Part shown: in pieces, positions 39,229 to 47,927 of the stretch
Layout of the letters: each line of letters opens with the position of its first letter
How positions within the stretch are numbered: position 1 is the first letter of the stretch
Source: Roseofilum halophilum BLCC-M91
GTDB lineage: Bacteria; Cyanobacteriota; Cyanobacteriia; Cyanobacteriales; Desertifilaceae
Length of the DNA stretch: 64,000 nt
NCBI RefSeq assembly: GCF_030068445.1
Contig: NZ_JAQPOK010000089.1
Location: 1-64,000 of the forward strand
Reading direction: 5' to 3'
The notes under the pieces: generated by a model
The model's database searches: none
What the model was told of the DNA's origin: nothing
The model's input: only the letters and a program-made list of their open reading frames with translations
Program-made: the position numbers and the translations under genes

Positions 39229-39957
39229 TTACTCTTCAATCACCAGATTTTCAAGAGTCGGGGGGATTTTAGCTGCTTTGAGTAAGGGTTGTAAACCCTC
39301 AAAAACCCGATCGCTAATGATCTGATGTCCTGCGGCACTCGGATGAATAATATCATCTTGTCGATATCTCTCATCTCTGTGCAGGCCTTTAAGAATCTGG
39401 GGAATTAAATAGGCTTGAGTTTCCTTGGCTAAGTCCTCAAACAGGCGATCGTAATTATCTCCCACAACCCCTACATTAATGCCCAAGATGACGGCGATCG
39501 CCCCCTGAGCTTGAATTCGGGTAATGATTTGGCGTAAATTTTCCTCGGTTTCGGTTTCGGGGATACGCTGTAGATAGTCATTTCCCGATAATTCTACCAT
39601 CACCAACCAGGGGTTTTGATCCAATACATCGGTTTGCAGACGGGCTAACCCCAGGGCTGTGGTATCTCCTGCTACCCCTTGATTGAGAATGGGGACATTT
39701 AAGCGACGACTTAAAAGACTGGGAAAGGCTTGCTCTACCTGGACTCCATAGCCAGAGGCAATGCTATCGCCCAAAACGATCATCTGCTCCCCTTGTCCGA
39801 GTTGCAAATTTTTGACCTGGTTCACGGATGAACTGCAACTGATGACGAGTCCCCAGGTGGTAAACAAGAGGACTAGAAGAAGGAGCGATCGCCGCAGGTT
39901 GCGTTTCGCGAATGGAAGTAGACTTAAACTTAGGATAGACAAGATCATGATTATCAA
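39229..39957 (-). CDS. GDSL-family esterase, lipoprotein
   Basis: SGNH/GDSL hydrolase related to TesA-like arylesterases. The catalytic Ser is in IVLGDSIASGYG, the oxyanion Asn in ELSGNDYL, and the Asp/His in DDIIHPSAAGH. The N-terminus has a hydrophobic segment ending in the lipobox LVISC at about residue 41, so the protein is probably a lipoprotein facing the periplasm. Length is 242 aa. It is divergent from the DUF1350 gene. Confidence 0.9.
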   Translation of the reverse strand: MIIMILSILSLSLLPFAKRNLRRSLLLLVLLFTTWGLVISCSSSVNQVKNLQLGQGEQMIVLGDSIASGYGVQVEQAFPSLLSRRLNVPILNQGVAGDTTALGLARLQTDVLDQNPWLVMVELSGNDYLQRIPETETEENLRQIITRIQAQGAIAVILGINVGVVGDNYDRLFEDLAKETQAYLIPQILKGLHRDERYRQDDIIHPSAAGHQIISDRVFEGLQPLLKAAKIPPTLENLVIEE

Positions 39958-39994
39958 GGATTGGATATAAACTCAAGGATTTTAAGTTGAGGCT

Positions 39995-40762
39995 ATGGAC
40001 TGGTTAGAGATTGATGACAATTGGGTATTAGTACCTCCCAAACCGATCGCCGTGGTGCATTTTTTGGGCGGTGCGTTTATTGGTGCAGCCCCCCATGTGA
40101 CCTATCGCTGGTTATTGGAGGCGATCGCCGCTCAAGGCTATATTATCGTCACCACCCCCTTTATCAATACCTTCGATCATTATCAGATTGCGCGATCGGT
40201 TTTGGAGCGATTTAATCACACCCTAGCCGAATTAGAACGATTCGGAAAACTGCGACGGCGCTATTTACCCCTTTACGGATTAGGTCATAGCATGGGCTGT
40301 AAACTGCACCTGCTGATCGGTAGTTTACCCAAGATTAATCGAGCCGGAAACATCCTGATTGCCTACAATAACGCTCCCGTTAATGAAGCCATTCCTCTGG
40401 GTCTCAATCTTTCCAGCCTGTTAGAACTCGAATTTACCCCCTCTCCAGAAGAAACCGAACGTTCGATCGAGAAAGAGTATCAGATCCGACGCAATCTCTT
40501 AATTCGCTTTCAGAAAGACGACATCGATCAAAGTTCCCGGTTAATTGAAATTTTGCAAGCCAAATTTGCCAATATGGTCACGTTACAAAGGCTTCCCGGC
40601 AATCATTTAACGCCCCTCGGACAAGATATAAACTGGCAAGCGGGACGAGAGTTTAGCCCTTTAGATGCTATGGGGCAATGGGTGAAACAGGAGTTTATTT
40701 ATAAGGATATTACCCGGTTGAAATCTGAGATTTTGCGATGGTTGAATCCTGGTATTGGTTGA
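39995..40762 (+). CDS. DUF1350 family alpha/beta-hydrolase-like protein
   Basis: 255-aa protein that fits the DUF1350 family of cyanobacteria and plants. Conserved segments are VHFLGGAFIGAAPHVTYRWLLE, the nucleophile-elbow-like GLGHSMGCKLHLL and YNNAPVNEAIP. The His-Ser-Met-Gly context suggests a serine hydrolase, but no substrate is known. A MITE-like repeat region begins about 85 bp after its stop. Confidence 0.88.
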   Translation: MDWLEIDDNWVLVPPKPIAVVHFLGGAFIGAAPHVTYRWLLEAIAAQGYIIVTTPFINTFDHYQIARSVLERFNHTLAELERFGKLRRRYLPLYGLGHSMGCKLHLLIGSLPKINRAGNILIAYNNAPVNEAIPLGLNLSSLLELEFTPSPEETERSIEKEYQIRRNLLIRFQKDDIDQSSRLIEILQAKFANMVTLQRLPGNHLTPLGQDINWQAGREFSPLDAMGQWVKQEFIYKDITRLKSEILRWLNPGIG

Positions 40763-40848
40763 TAGTTGCTGTTGAAACCACCAAGACACAGAGAACACAA
40801 AGGTAAGAAAAGCTATAAAATTGTAATTGATTCAACAGACTTGATATG

Positions 40849-41062
40849 ATATCAAGTCCGGTTTCCGCAAGCGGACATGAAAATGAGTTAAACGAGCGGG
40901 CAAGATGCCCGCACTCCCTCAATCCTTTGATATTATTGGATTTAAACGAGCGGGCAAGATGCCCGCACTCTCCCTCAATCCTTTGATATTATTGGATTTA
41001 AACGAGCGGGCAAGATGCCCGCACTCTCCCTCAATCCTTTGATATTATTGGAGTGGGAGCAT
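40849..41062. repeat. MITE-like element copy 3, with tandem internal units
   Basis: Begins with ATATCAAGTCCGG (40849-40861), the same left end as copy 2, then TTTCCGCAAGCGGACATGAA. It contains three tandem copies (about 55-57 bp) of a unit with the GCGGGCaagatGCCCGC hairpin and the word TTTGATATTATTGGA, and ends in GGGAGCatcttGCTCCC. The expected right inverted end is missing, replaced by the 21-bp tandem array. Confidence 0.75.
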
Positions 41063-41167
41063 CTTGCTCCCTATACTACCCCTCTTGCTCCCTATACTAC
41101 CCCTCTTGCTCCCTATACTACCCCTCTTGCTCCCTATACTACCCCTCTTGCTCCCTATACTACCCCT
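41063..41167. repeat. 21-bp perfect tandem repeat, five copies
   Basis: The unit CTTGCTCCCTATACTACCCC plus T is repeated five times without change, directly following copy 3 of the MITE-like element. No conserved ORF is expected here; the repeated frame would give only SCSLYYP-type peptides. Confidence 0.95.
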
Positions 41168-41283
41168 CAATACCTGGATGGCAGACAAACGGCACACCGC
41201 CTGATTTTGGTATCAGGTGGTGTAAAATCCGAAATCGTGGAAAATAAACTGTTTAATTTTTAATTTTTAATTTTTAATTGATT

Positions 41284-42696
41284 ATGGGATTAATCATTGC
41301 GGGCGATCGCTCCGGAGTGGGGAAAACAACCATCACCTTGGCACTGTTGGCAAGTTTGCGAGAACAAGGAGTATCGGTACAATCGTTTAAGGTGGGGCCC
41401 GATTATATCGATCCCATGTTTCATACTTATATTACGGGTCGCTCTTGCCGCAATTTAGATCCGGTGTTAACCTCTCCAGAATGGGTGCAAACCTGTTATT
41501 CTCACCATCAGCAAACAGCAGATTGTGCGGTGGTAGAAGGGGTGATGGGGTTGTTTGATGGCTTGCCCTACAATTGTCATCCTGACGATCGCTTTTTTGG
41601 CTCTACGGCTCATGTGGCCAAACTGCTCAATTTACCGGTGATGCTGGTTTTAGATTGCGGAAGGATGTCTAATTCTGTAGCCGCGATCGCCCATGGCTTC
41701 AAAACCTTCGACCCCAGCATACCATTAGCGGGAATTGTCCTCAATCGGGTGGGGAGCGATCGCCATCAAGAATACCTGGAAGCAGCCCTAGAACCCCTCA
41801 ATTTGCCTATTTTAGGCGTATTTCCCCGCCAAACTCAAATTACCATCCCAGACCGCCATCTAGGGCTAATTCCCACGGCTGAATTACCCCAGTTGAACCA
41901 GATTTTAGACCGATTAGCCCATTTAGGAAAACATCATTTTAATTGGCAAACCTTGCAGCAATTTCTCAAAGTCCCCCTTTCTAAGGGGGATTTAGGGGGA
42001 TCGCATAAAATCCCCCCATCCCCTAACCATAAGCCTAAAGTCCGATTGGCGATCGCCCAAGATCCAGCCTTTAGCTTCTACTATGCCGATAACTTAGATA
42101 TCTTGGAAAATCTAGGGGTAGAACTGGTTCCCTGGAGTCCGATAGGCGATCGCACCCTTCCCCCTAAGATTGATGGACTCTACTTCGGGGGCGGATTTCC
42201 AGAAATGTTCGCCGAGCAACTCACAGAAAATCAAGCCGCTCGAAGAGCCATCTACCACGCCATCTTAGCCGGACTGCCCACCTATGCCGAATGCGGTGGT
42301 TTAATGGTTTTGTGCCAAAGTCTCACCACCTTTGCAGGCAAAACCTGGGAAATGGTAGGTATTCTGCCCTCCCATGTCACCATGGAGAAAAAACTTACCC
42401 TCGGCTATCGACAAGGAACCGTCCTCCATGATAGTCCCCTGGTGGTAGCCGGTACAACCCTTCAAGGCCATGAGTTTCATCGCTCTCAACTGACTCCCCC
42501 TTTCCCCACTGGAGAAGGGGCGGCTCTTCCCTTATTTCAATTAAAAGGCTACGATCGCCATAGGCTCCCGGTAAGCGAAGGATGGCAAATCTATAATCTT
42601 CATGCCTCCTATTTGCATTTACATTGGGGCGATCGCCCAGATATTCCTCGGCGCTTTGTGCAAAAAATGTTGGCAATTAGGGAAGGGATTCGGTAA
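41284..42696 (+). CDS. cobB: Cobyrinate a,c-diamide synthase
   Basis: ATP- and glutamine-dependent amidation of cobyrinic acid in corrinoid synthesis (CbiA/CobB family). The N-terminal Walker-type segment IIAGDRSGVGKTTITLAL and the C-terminal glutamine amidotransferase with the catalytic AECGG are present. The ATG at 41284 is preferred to TTG 41278; the product is 470 aa. Between the domains the protein contains VPLSKGDLGG followed by IPPSP, encoded by a dispersed palindrome (41972-42019). A second low-complexity stretch (TPPFPTGEGAALP) lies near 42490. The upstream region is repetitive, and I see no cobalamin riboswitch there. It is 2 bp before the FAD oxidoreductase gene. Confidence 0.94.
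   Translation: MGLIIAGDRSGVGKTTITLALLASLREQGVSVQSFKVGPDYIDPMFHTYITGRSCRNLDPVLTSPEWVQTCYSHHQQTADCAVVEGVMGLFDGLPYNCHPDDRFFGSTAHVAKLLNLPVMLVLDCGRMSNSVAAIAHGFKTFDPSIPLAGIVLNRVGSDRHQEYLEAALEPLNLPILGVFPRQTQITIPDRHLGLIPTAELPQLNQILDRLAHLGKHHFNWQTLQQFLKVPLSKGDLGGSHKIPPSPNHKPKVRLAIAQDPAFSFYYADNLDILENLGVELVPWSPIGDRTLPPKIDGLYFGGGFPEMFAEQLTENQAARRAIYHAILAGLPTYAECGGLMVLCQSLTTFAGKTWEMVGILPSHVTMEKKLTLGYRQGTVLHDSPLVVAGTTLQGHEFHRSQLTPPFPTGEGAALPLFQLKGYDRHRLPVSEGWQIYNLHASYLHLHWGDRPDIPRRFVQKMLAIREGIR
41972..42019. repeat. Palindromic repeat inside cobB
   Basis: Two adjacent hairpins, TCCCCCTT-tct-AAGGGGGA (41972-41990) and AGGGGGAT...ATCCCCCC (about 41994-42019). This matches the common cyanobacterial CCCCCTT-AAGGGGG repeat type and is translated in frame as PLSKGDLGG. 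Confidence 0.8.
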
Positions 42697-42698
42697 AT

Positions 42699-43916
42699 AT
42701 GACAAAAATCTATGATTGGATCTTAATCGGGGCAGGTATTACCGGTAGCGCTCTAGCCTATGAACTCGGTAAGCTGGGATTAGAGGTATTGCTTTTAGAT
42801 CAAAGTGCTGATGGCGATATTCCTGCGGAGTCGCTTTCCGCAAGCGGACATGAACGCGATCGGGCAACCCGCTATAGTTATGGGGGCGTTCATTGGTATG
42901 GTAATTCCGGAGACATGGGAAAATTGTTCCAGGAAGGAAAAGCCAGACACGAGCAATTATCCGACGAGTTAGGGATGGATACGGAATATCGACCGGTGAA
43001 TCTGTTATTTACCGTCGATCCGGGGCAAGATGTGGAACGCACGATCGCCGCTTACGAGCAGATGAGCGATCCGTTTCAGATTTTAAGCCCCCAAGAAGCC
43101 TGTGAAATTGAACCTCTACTGAATCCAGAGGCGATCGTTCATGCTTTAATCTTAGAGCAAGCGCAGGTTAACCCCATTCTCCTCAATCAAGCCTATCAAC
43201 AGGCCATGATTCGTCAAGGGGGAGCCATGGAAATGGGTGAAGTCCAGGAATTAGAAAACCATCGCGATCGTTCCTATTCTGTCAGCACTTCTGAAGATAT
43301 CTATCGGGCGAAAAATGTAGTTGTTTGCGCGGGGGGATGGACTCGCCAACTGCTCAAACAAGCGGGAATTGATATCCCTATTTATTTTACCCATGCAGAA
43401 TTAATAGAAATTCTCGAAACCAACCAGCGTTTATCCAGTTTTGTCATCCCTTCCCAAACCCAACTCTATCAACTGGAAACCGTTTCTAGTCGTCCAGAAT
43501 TGGAATTCCTTTGGGATGAACCGGGACATGAATTAGCCCCCGCCATTGTCGATACCAGTGCGGTACAGTTTCAAGATGGTAGACTCTTATTGGGACAATT
43601 GAGCCGCACGGTAACCGATCCCCAAGCTCAGGTTAATCCTCAAAAGAGCGAGCAAGAGATTCGCCAAAAAGTGGGACAAGTCTTACCCGCGTTAGCCCAA
43701 GAACCAGGAACCTGGCACTCTTGTTTAGTTGCCTTTGTCCATCAAAATTTTGCCATTATGGGGGCTGTACCCAAACGAGAAGGGTTATATGTTTTTTCTG
43801 GGTTTACCGCTCCCATGACCTTAGTTCCGGCGATCGCCCCCCGGTTTGCCCGGCAGTTAACCGGTACTCCCGATCCCCTGTTATCTCCATTTATCCTCAA
43901 AAGTAATGAGTATTAA
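42699..43916 (+). CDS. FAD-dependent oxidoreductase (DadA-like)
   Basis: 405-aa flavoprotein of the glycine oxidase/D-amino-acid dehydrogenase superfamily. The FAD motif is WILIGAGITGSALAYELGKLG, a strand pattern ends in VVVCAGGWTRQLL, and a C-terminal segment reads GLYVFSGFTAPM. The substrate is unknown. Near residues 42-53 the segment AESLSASGHE is encoded by a piece of the MITE-like repeat (tttccgcaagcggacatgaa at 42835-42854) and looks inserted between the FAD strand and RDRATRYSYGG. The start is 2 bp after cobB, so they form an operon. Confidence 0.88.
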   Translation: MTKIYDWILIGAGITGSALAYELGKLGLEVLLLDQSADGDIPAESLSASGHERDRATRYSYGGVHWYGNSGDMGKLFQEGKARHEQLSDELGMDTEYRPVNLLFTVDPGQDVERTIAAYEQMSDPFQILSPQEACEIEPLLNPEAIVHALILEQAQVNPILLNQAYQQAMIRQGGAMEMGEVQELENHRDRSYSVSTSEDIYRAKNVVVCAGGWTRQLLKQAGIDIPIYFTHAELIEILETNQRLSSFVIPSQTQLYQLETVSSRPELEFLWDEPGHELAPAIVDTSAVQFQDGRLLLGQLSRTVTDPQAQVNPQKSEQEIRQKVGQVLPALAQEPGTWHSCLVAFVHQNFAIMGAVPKREGLYVFSGFTAPMTLVPAIAPRFARQLTGTPDPLLSPFILKSNEY

Positions 43917-43948
43917 GGGGTGACTCGGAGTGCCCATTCCCTGTATCA

Positions 43949-45346
43949 CTATCCATTTTCAGTCTGTATCGGCAACACAACCGTAAAAGCAACAAATGTA
44001 CTACCACTGTTCACCTGAATTTTTCCCCCTAAACGCTCGCTTAATTTTTTCACTAAAGCCAGTCCCAAACCCGTTCCCCCTTGTTTCCAAGGATCGGCGC
44101 TGGGAATGCGATAAAACTTATCAAAAATTCGCTCTAATTCAGATTTAGAAATTTCTATGCCTGTATTTTTAACCTCCATCCATAGCTTGGGACGATTGCT
44201 AACCACCCGATCGGAGTTGGGGGGTAAAAATTCTGAGGGTTGCTCTAACCATGCCTTGAATTGAATTGATTCGTCTGGAGGGGTATATTTACAAGCATTA
44301 TTGAACAGTTCGGCAATTACCCGTTCTAAGCTAAACGTCTCGGAGAGGAAGTCGGGAATGTCATCAGCAATTGCAATTGACAGGTGTTGTTGACGAGTGT
44401 GGGCGCGATCGCGAAACGAGGGCAGGATCTTCTCCATAAACTCGACCAAATTAATCCGATCCAGATCGCTGGGTGCTTCCTGATTTTCCAATCGCTGGAG
44501 ATCGAGTAAGTCATTAATCAGATTAATTTCCCGTTCGCATTCAGCCCCCAAAATTTGTAAATAATGGTTCACTTTTTTCTCTAAGGCTTCCTGTTGAGTG
44601 TTCCCGCTTTCTGGGGGAGCCGCAGTCATATATCGTTCTAAGGAGATATTGAGCATCCGAATCGCCATTTTCATATTCGACACGGGAGTGCGCAGTTCAT
44701 GGGAAACGGTGCTGAGAAAATCATCCTTAAGATGATTGAGTTTCTCTAACTCCTGCACTTGAGCTTGTGAGGACTGAAACAGACGCGCTTGACGGATGGC
44801 GATCGCACATTGATTGGCGACTTGCTGCACTAAGCGAAGTTCTAGCTCGCTAAACTCATAGTCCGCATGGTGAACTAACCACAAATCTCCCAATACTCCT
44901 TGATTGTCAAAAATAGGACAGGCTAACATCGCCGATCGCCCCCGTTCTGGATTGGGCAATAGGGAGCAAAACTGAAAATACTGCCCTCTAAGCAACTGTT
45001 TATACAGTTCAGGAAACTTGGCTAATTTGGCCACCCGGCCGTGAATGGCAGGAATTGTGGCAGCATATTCCGAGCAAATCGTTGAGGTTCCCTTCTCTAA
45101 ATCATATAAAGAGGCATTACATCCTTTAATGCCCAAAACTACAGTTAATTCTCGAACAGCAGTTTGCCAAATTTGGGTTTCGTCTAAACTATCTCGGACT
45201 TTATCCGTAATTCGCTTGAGCATAGCCTCAAACTCTAGGGCTTGCTCCAGTTGGCTCGTGCGTTGCTGAACTATGGAGTCGAGCTTGGGCGAGCTATTGG
45301 CAGAACTTAGGGAAGACAGATCGGGATTAGGAGGCTGTATGCTCAT
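43949..45346 (-). CDS. GAF-domain histidine kinase
   Basis: 465-aa sensor kinase with no membrane helix. After a short polar start, a GAF domain spans about 40-190 (SLYDLEKGTSTIC, AMLACPIFDNQGVLGDLWLVHH). HisKA carries the phosphorylatable His in LSTVSHELRTPVSNMK, and HATPase has GGTGLGLALVKKL. The signal is unknown; the GAF shows no bilin-binding signature. A NarL-type regulator lies about 570 bp away on the same strand, with a small gene between, and may be its partner. Confidence 0.9.
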   Translation of the reverse strand: MSIQPPNPDLSSLSSANSSPKLDSIVQQRTSQLEQALEFEAMLKRITDKVRDSLDETQIWQTAVRELTVVLGIKGCNASLYDLEKGTSTICSEYAATIPAIHGRVAKLAKFPELYKQLLRGQYFQFCSLLPNPERGRSAMLACPIFDNQGVLGDLWLVHHADYEFSELELRLVQQVANQCAIAIRQARLFQSSQAQVQELEKLNHLKDDFLSTVSHELRTPVSNMKMAIRMLNISLERYMTAAPPESGNTQQEALEKKVNHYLQILGAECEREINLINDLLDLQRLENQEAPSDLDRINLVEFMEKILPSFRDRAHTRQQHLSIAIADDIPDFLSETFSLERVIAELFNNACKYTPPDESIQFKAWLEQPSEFLPPNSDRVVSNRPKLWMEVKNTGIEISKSELERIFDKFYRIPSADPWKQGGTGLGLALVKKLSERLGGKIQVNSGSTFVAFTVVLPIQTENG

Positions 45347-45671
45347 AGCTGTTGCTGATTGGAAGTGGGTGAGAATCGAGATCGCCCCTAGTAGAATATC
45401 TAAGGACTATCTTATTAAGGGTATCTAACTTTAGACCGGTCATCCGTTTGATCGCGGTCAAAAGAGGATAAAATTCAGAATTTACGATCGCACTCATGAC
45501 AAAAGTTAATAACTTTGAGAGTCACTCTGTAAGGTCGAGTTGACGATCTTGCTCGATCTTTCTCAAGGTGAATCCATCCATGAGATGACAAAACGCTGAA
45601 AAAGACTTATCATTGCTTAACATTAGATCCCTCAAAGTTGCCCACAATCGACAAGAAACTTAAAAAACTGT
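45347..45671. other. Intergenic region, no gene seen
   Basis: 325 bp between the divergent kinase gene and a small gene. I see no ORF, strong hairpin or tRNA. It presumably carries the two divergent promoters. Confidence 0.4.
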
Positions 45672-45863
45672 ATGAAACCTGAACTCCAAACCAAAGTTGC
45701 CCAAGGATTAGTCTCCGGTGGCGTGGCTCTCTTTCTAATCGGTGGCGGCTGTGTGGCTTCCGGACTGCTGAGTCTCAAAAGTGTCCCCCCTGGATTGGCC
45801 GGTACTGCTCTGCTGATGGAAGTGGCCGGATTAGGATTAACAGAAAAGAATCGAGAGGCTTAG
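45672..45863 (+). CDS. Small membrane protein, 63 aa
   Basis: 63-aa product with one or two hydrophobic stretches (LVSGGVALFLIGGGCVASGLL and LAGTALLMEVAGLGL), suggesting a small hairpin membrane protein. No strong Shine-Dalgarno sequence precedes the ATG. It lies alone between the GAF kinase and the NarL gene. Function unknown; confidence is moderate because of its size. Confidence 0.55.
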   Translation: MKPELQTKVAQGLVSGGVALFLIGGGCVASGLLSLKSVPPGLAGTALLMEVAGLGLTEKNREA

Positions 45864-45914
45864 ATAGTTTAGAAATCCCTGAGACCGATGACCAGCAGAG
45901 GGGCGATTACATCC

Positions 45915-46571
45915 CTACACCAACCCTTCTCGCAACGCCTTAACCGCCACTTGTACCCGGTCATCGACGGCTAATTTATTCATAATCCCCCGTACATGGG
46001 TTTTAACCGTATTGGGACTGAGGTAGAGTTGCTCGGCAATTTGGGGATTGCTGTATCCTTCTACCATTAACTTGAGTACCTCTGACTCCCGCTCTGATAA
46101 ATTGGCAATATTGCCCTGGGGAGTGGGGGGCTTGAGATGACTAATCACTTGGCGGGCAATTTGTGGGTCAAGATAGGTTGCACCTTCCTGGGCCGCAGAA
46201 ATGGCGGCCAAGAGTCGGTCTACATTGGCTCCTTTAATACAATAGGCATCGGCCCCACTAGAGAGGGCGGCAATAATTTCATTTTCGGTGGTATGGGAGG
46301 TGAGCATCACCACCCGTGTTTGGGGGAGTTGTGCTTTAATTTGTTGGGTGGCGGCAATGCCATCTAAGCGAGGTAAACCAATATCCATGACGACGAGATC
46401 GGGCTGCAATTTTTGGGCTGCTTGCACCCCTAGATAACCGTCTTCGGCTTGACCGATAATTTCCAAGTGGGGAAATTCGGTGAGGGTTTGTTCTAAGCCG
46501 AGTTGCATCATGGGGTCGTCTTCAACAATGAGAACCCTTAAGGGGGTCGGGTGTTCTGGGGCAGCAGACAT
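45915..46571 (-). CDS. NarL/LuxR-type response regulator
   Basis: 218-aa DNA-binding response regulator. The receiver has the phosphoacceptor Asp in LVVMDIGLPRLDG. A LuxR-type helix-turn-helix occupies the C-terminus (LSERESEVLKLMVEGYSNPQIAEQL, SPNTVKTHVRGIMNKL). Length and start are typical. The partner kinase is not adjacent; the GAF kinase at 43949-45346 is the nearest candidate. The comF gene is 38 bp upstream, same strand, so they may be co-transcribed. Confidence 0.94.
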   Translation of the reverse strand: MSAAPEHPTPLRVLIVEDDPMMQLGLEQTLTEFPHLEIIGQAEDGYLGVQAAQKLQPDLVVMDIGLPRLDGIAATQQIKAQLPQTRVVMLTSHTTENEIIAALSSGADAYCIKGANVDRLLAAISAAQEGATYLDPQIARQVISHLKPPTPQGNIANLSERESEVLKLMVEGYSNPQIAEQLYLSPNTVKTHVRGIMNKLAVDDRVQVAVKALREGLV

Positions 46572-46609
46572 AATGTAATGGCGCTCGATAATGACTAAGG
46601 GAGAAAAGG

Positions 46610-47311
46610 TTAAACTGGAGGTTGGGTGACGGATGTGGTGGCGATCGCCACTACACCATAAACGGATATCCCCTGATGACGCAAAGCTTCGGTTGCGGAT
46701 TGCACCGTTGCCCCTGTGGTATAGATATCGTCCAACAATAGCACAGGGGAGGATGGATACCGGGAAATTCGAGCTGGGTTGACGGTAAAGGCATCTTTAA
46801 GATTAACACGACGTTGATCGGCGCTTTTACCAAATTGGGCTTCGGTTGGACGAGAGCGAATCAGGCCGTTTGCAGATAAAGGAAAGCCTGTAACTTGGCA
46901 AAAACTGGCGGCTAGGCGCTCGGCTTGGTTAAATCCCCGTTGTTTGAGTTTGTCCTGATGTAGGGGAATGGGGATGACGAGGGGAGAAGCCTGCTTAGAA
47001 ACCCCTGTAGCGCTCCAGGCTTCCCCCAACCATTGTCCCAAGGGGCGGGCAATTTCGGGATGGTTGTCATATTTTAAGCGGGCGATCGCCCGTTTGAGCT
47101 GTCCTTGGTATTTGCCCCAAACCCAAACGGGGATAGGAGAGGAGGGGCAAGTATAGAGATGGCGACGGGACGGGCAAAATTGCAATTGACGTAAGGAGCG
47201 CCCGCAGGAGGAACACAATATATCCCCATCTGTGGGGCGATCGCACAGGGGACAATTCGAGCGCAAAAATAGATTGAGAAGACTATCGGTGATTTCAGTC
47301 CAAAATCCCAT
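46610..47311 (-). CDS. comF: ComF family phosphoribosyltransferase-like protein
   Basis: 233-aa ComF homologue, needed for DNA uptake in naturally competent bacteria. A four-cysteine zinc motif (CPLCDRPTDGDILCSSCG) near residue 20 is followed by a PRTase-like domain with the PRPP-type motif VLLLDDIYTTGATV. It is upstream of the NarL-type regulator gene and divergent from a rhodanese gene. Confidence 0.9.
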   Translation of the reverse strand: MGFWTEITDSLLNLFLRSNCPLCDRPTDGDILCSSCGRSLRQLQFCPSRRHLYTCPSSPIPVWVWGKYQGQLKRAIARLKYDNHPEIARPLGQWLGEAWSATGVSKQASPLVIPIPLHQDKLKQRGFNQAERLAASFCQVTGFPLSANGLIRSRPTEAQFGKSADQRRVNLKDAFTVNPARISRYPSSPVLLLDDIYTTGATVQSATEALRHQGISVYGVVAIATTSVTQPPV

Positions 47312-47438
47312 AAAAGTTACCTTAATTCTGGTCTATTTTCTCCTGATTTTCCCCTTTTTCCTAGATGCATCGATTAAAATAATCCTGAGTCGCGCGATCG
47401 CCTGTTATAACAAGATATTGAGATTGAGAGTTAATGTT

Positions 47439-47882
47439 ATGAAAGGGAAACGCTGGATTCTAGTTCTATCTGCTTTATATTTAAGTGCTGCGATCGCCGG
47501 ATGTGCCCTTCCCGGTAACAGCCAAGAGGCGATCGCCGAAATGAGTGTGACTCAGGTGAAGCAACTGGTGGCTCAAACACCGGGAACCTTAGCCGAACAC
47601 GCCCTCTTTATCGATGTCCGCACCCCTCAAGAATACGCCCAAGATCGCATTGGGGAGAGTCCCTTAATTCCCCTGGCAGAAATTGAATCGGGAGAAGAGA
47701 TTGAGAAAATTCGTCAATTAGCCGGCGATCGCCTTGTCATCCTTTATTGCTTCTCCGGGTTTCGCTCCGGTAAAGCTCAACAGATCCTCGAACAAGCGGG
47801 TATTGAAGCGGTGAGTCTAGAGGGAGGCATTCAAGCCTGGCGCAAAACCATCCCCCCAACCACAGAAGCCAACCTTTTTTAA
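47439..47882 (+). CDS. Rhodanese-domain lipoprotein
   Basis: From the ATG at 47439 (MKGKRWIL) the 147-aa protein has a lipoprotein signal ending in AGC (AAIAGCALPG). The longer upstream reading to 47232 adds residues that overlap the comF start region and is unlikely. The rhodanese domain carries DVRTPQEYAQDRI and the active-site Cys in LYCFSGFRSGKA, suggesting sulfur or phosphate transfer at the cell envelope. It is divergent from comF. Confidence 0.86.
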   Translation: MKGKRWILVLSALYLSAAIAGCALPGNSQEAIAEMSVTQVKQLVAQTPGTLAEHALFIDVRTPQEYAQDRIGESPLIPLAEIESGEEIEKIRQLAGDRLVILYCFSGFRSGKAQQILEQAGIEAVSLEGGIQAWRKTIPPTTEANLF

Positions 47883-47927
47883 TCGTAGTACCCAACCTCT
47901 CAGCCTATTACCCTTCTGCCGCGCGTT

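Noticed and set aside
41171-41283. Possible cobalamin riboswitch before cobB
   Set aside because: No B12-box-like sequence or fitting stem arrangement; the region is repeat-rich and A/T-rich.
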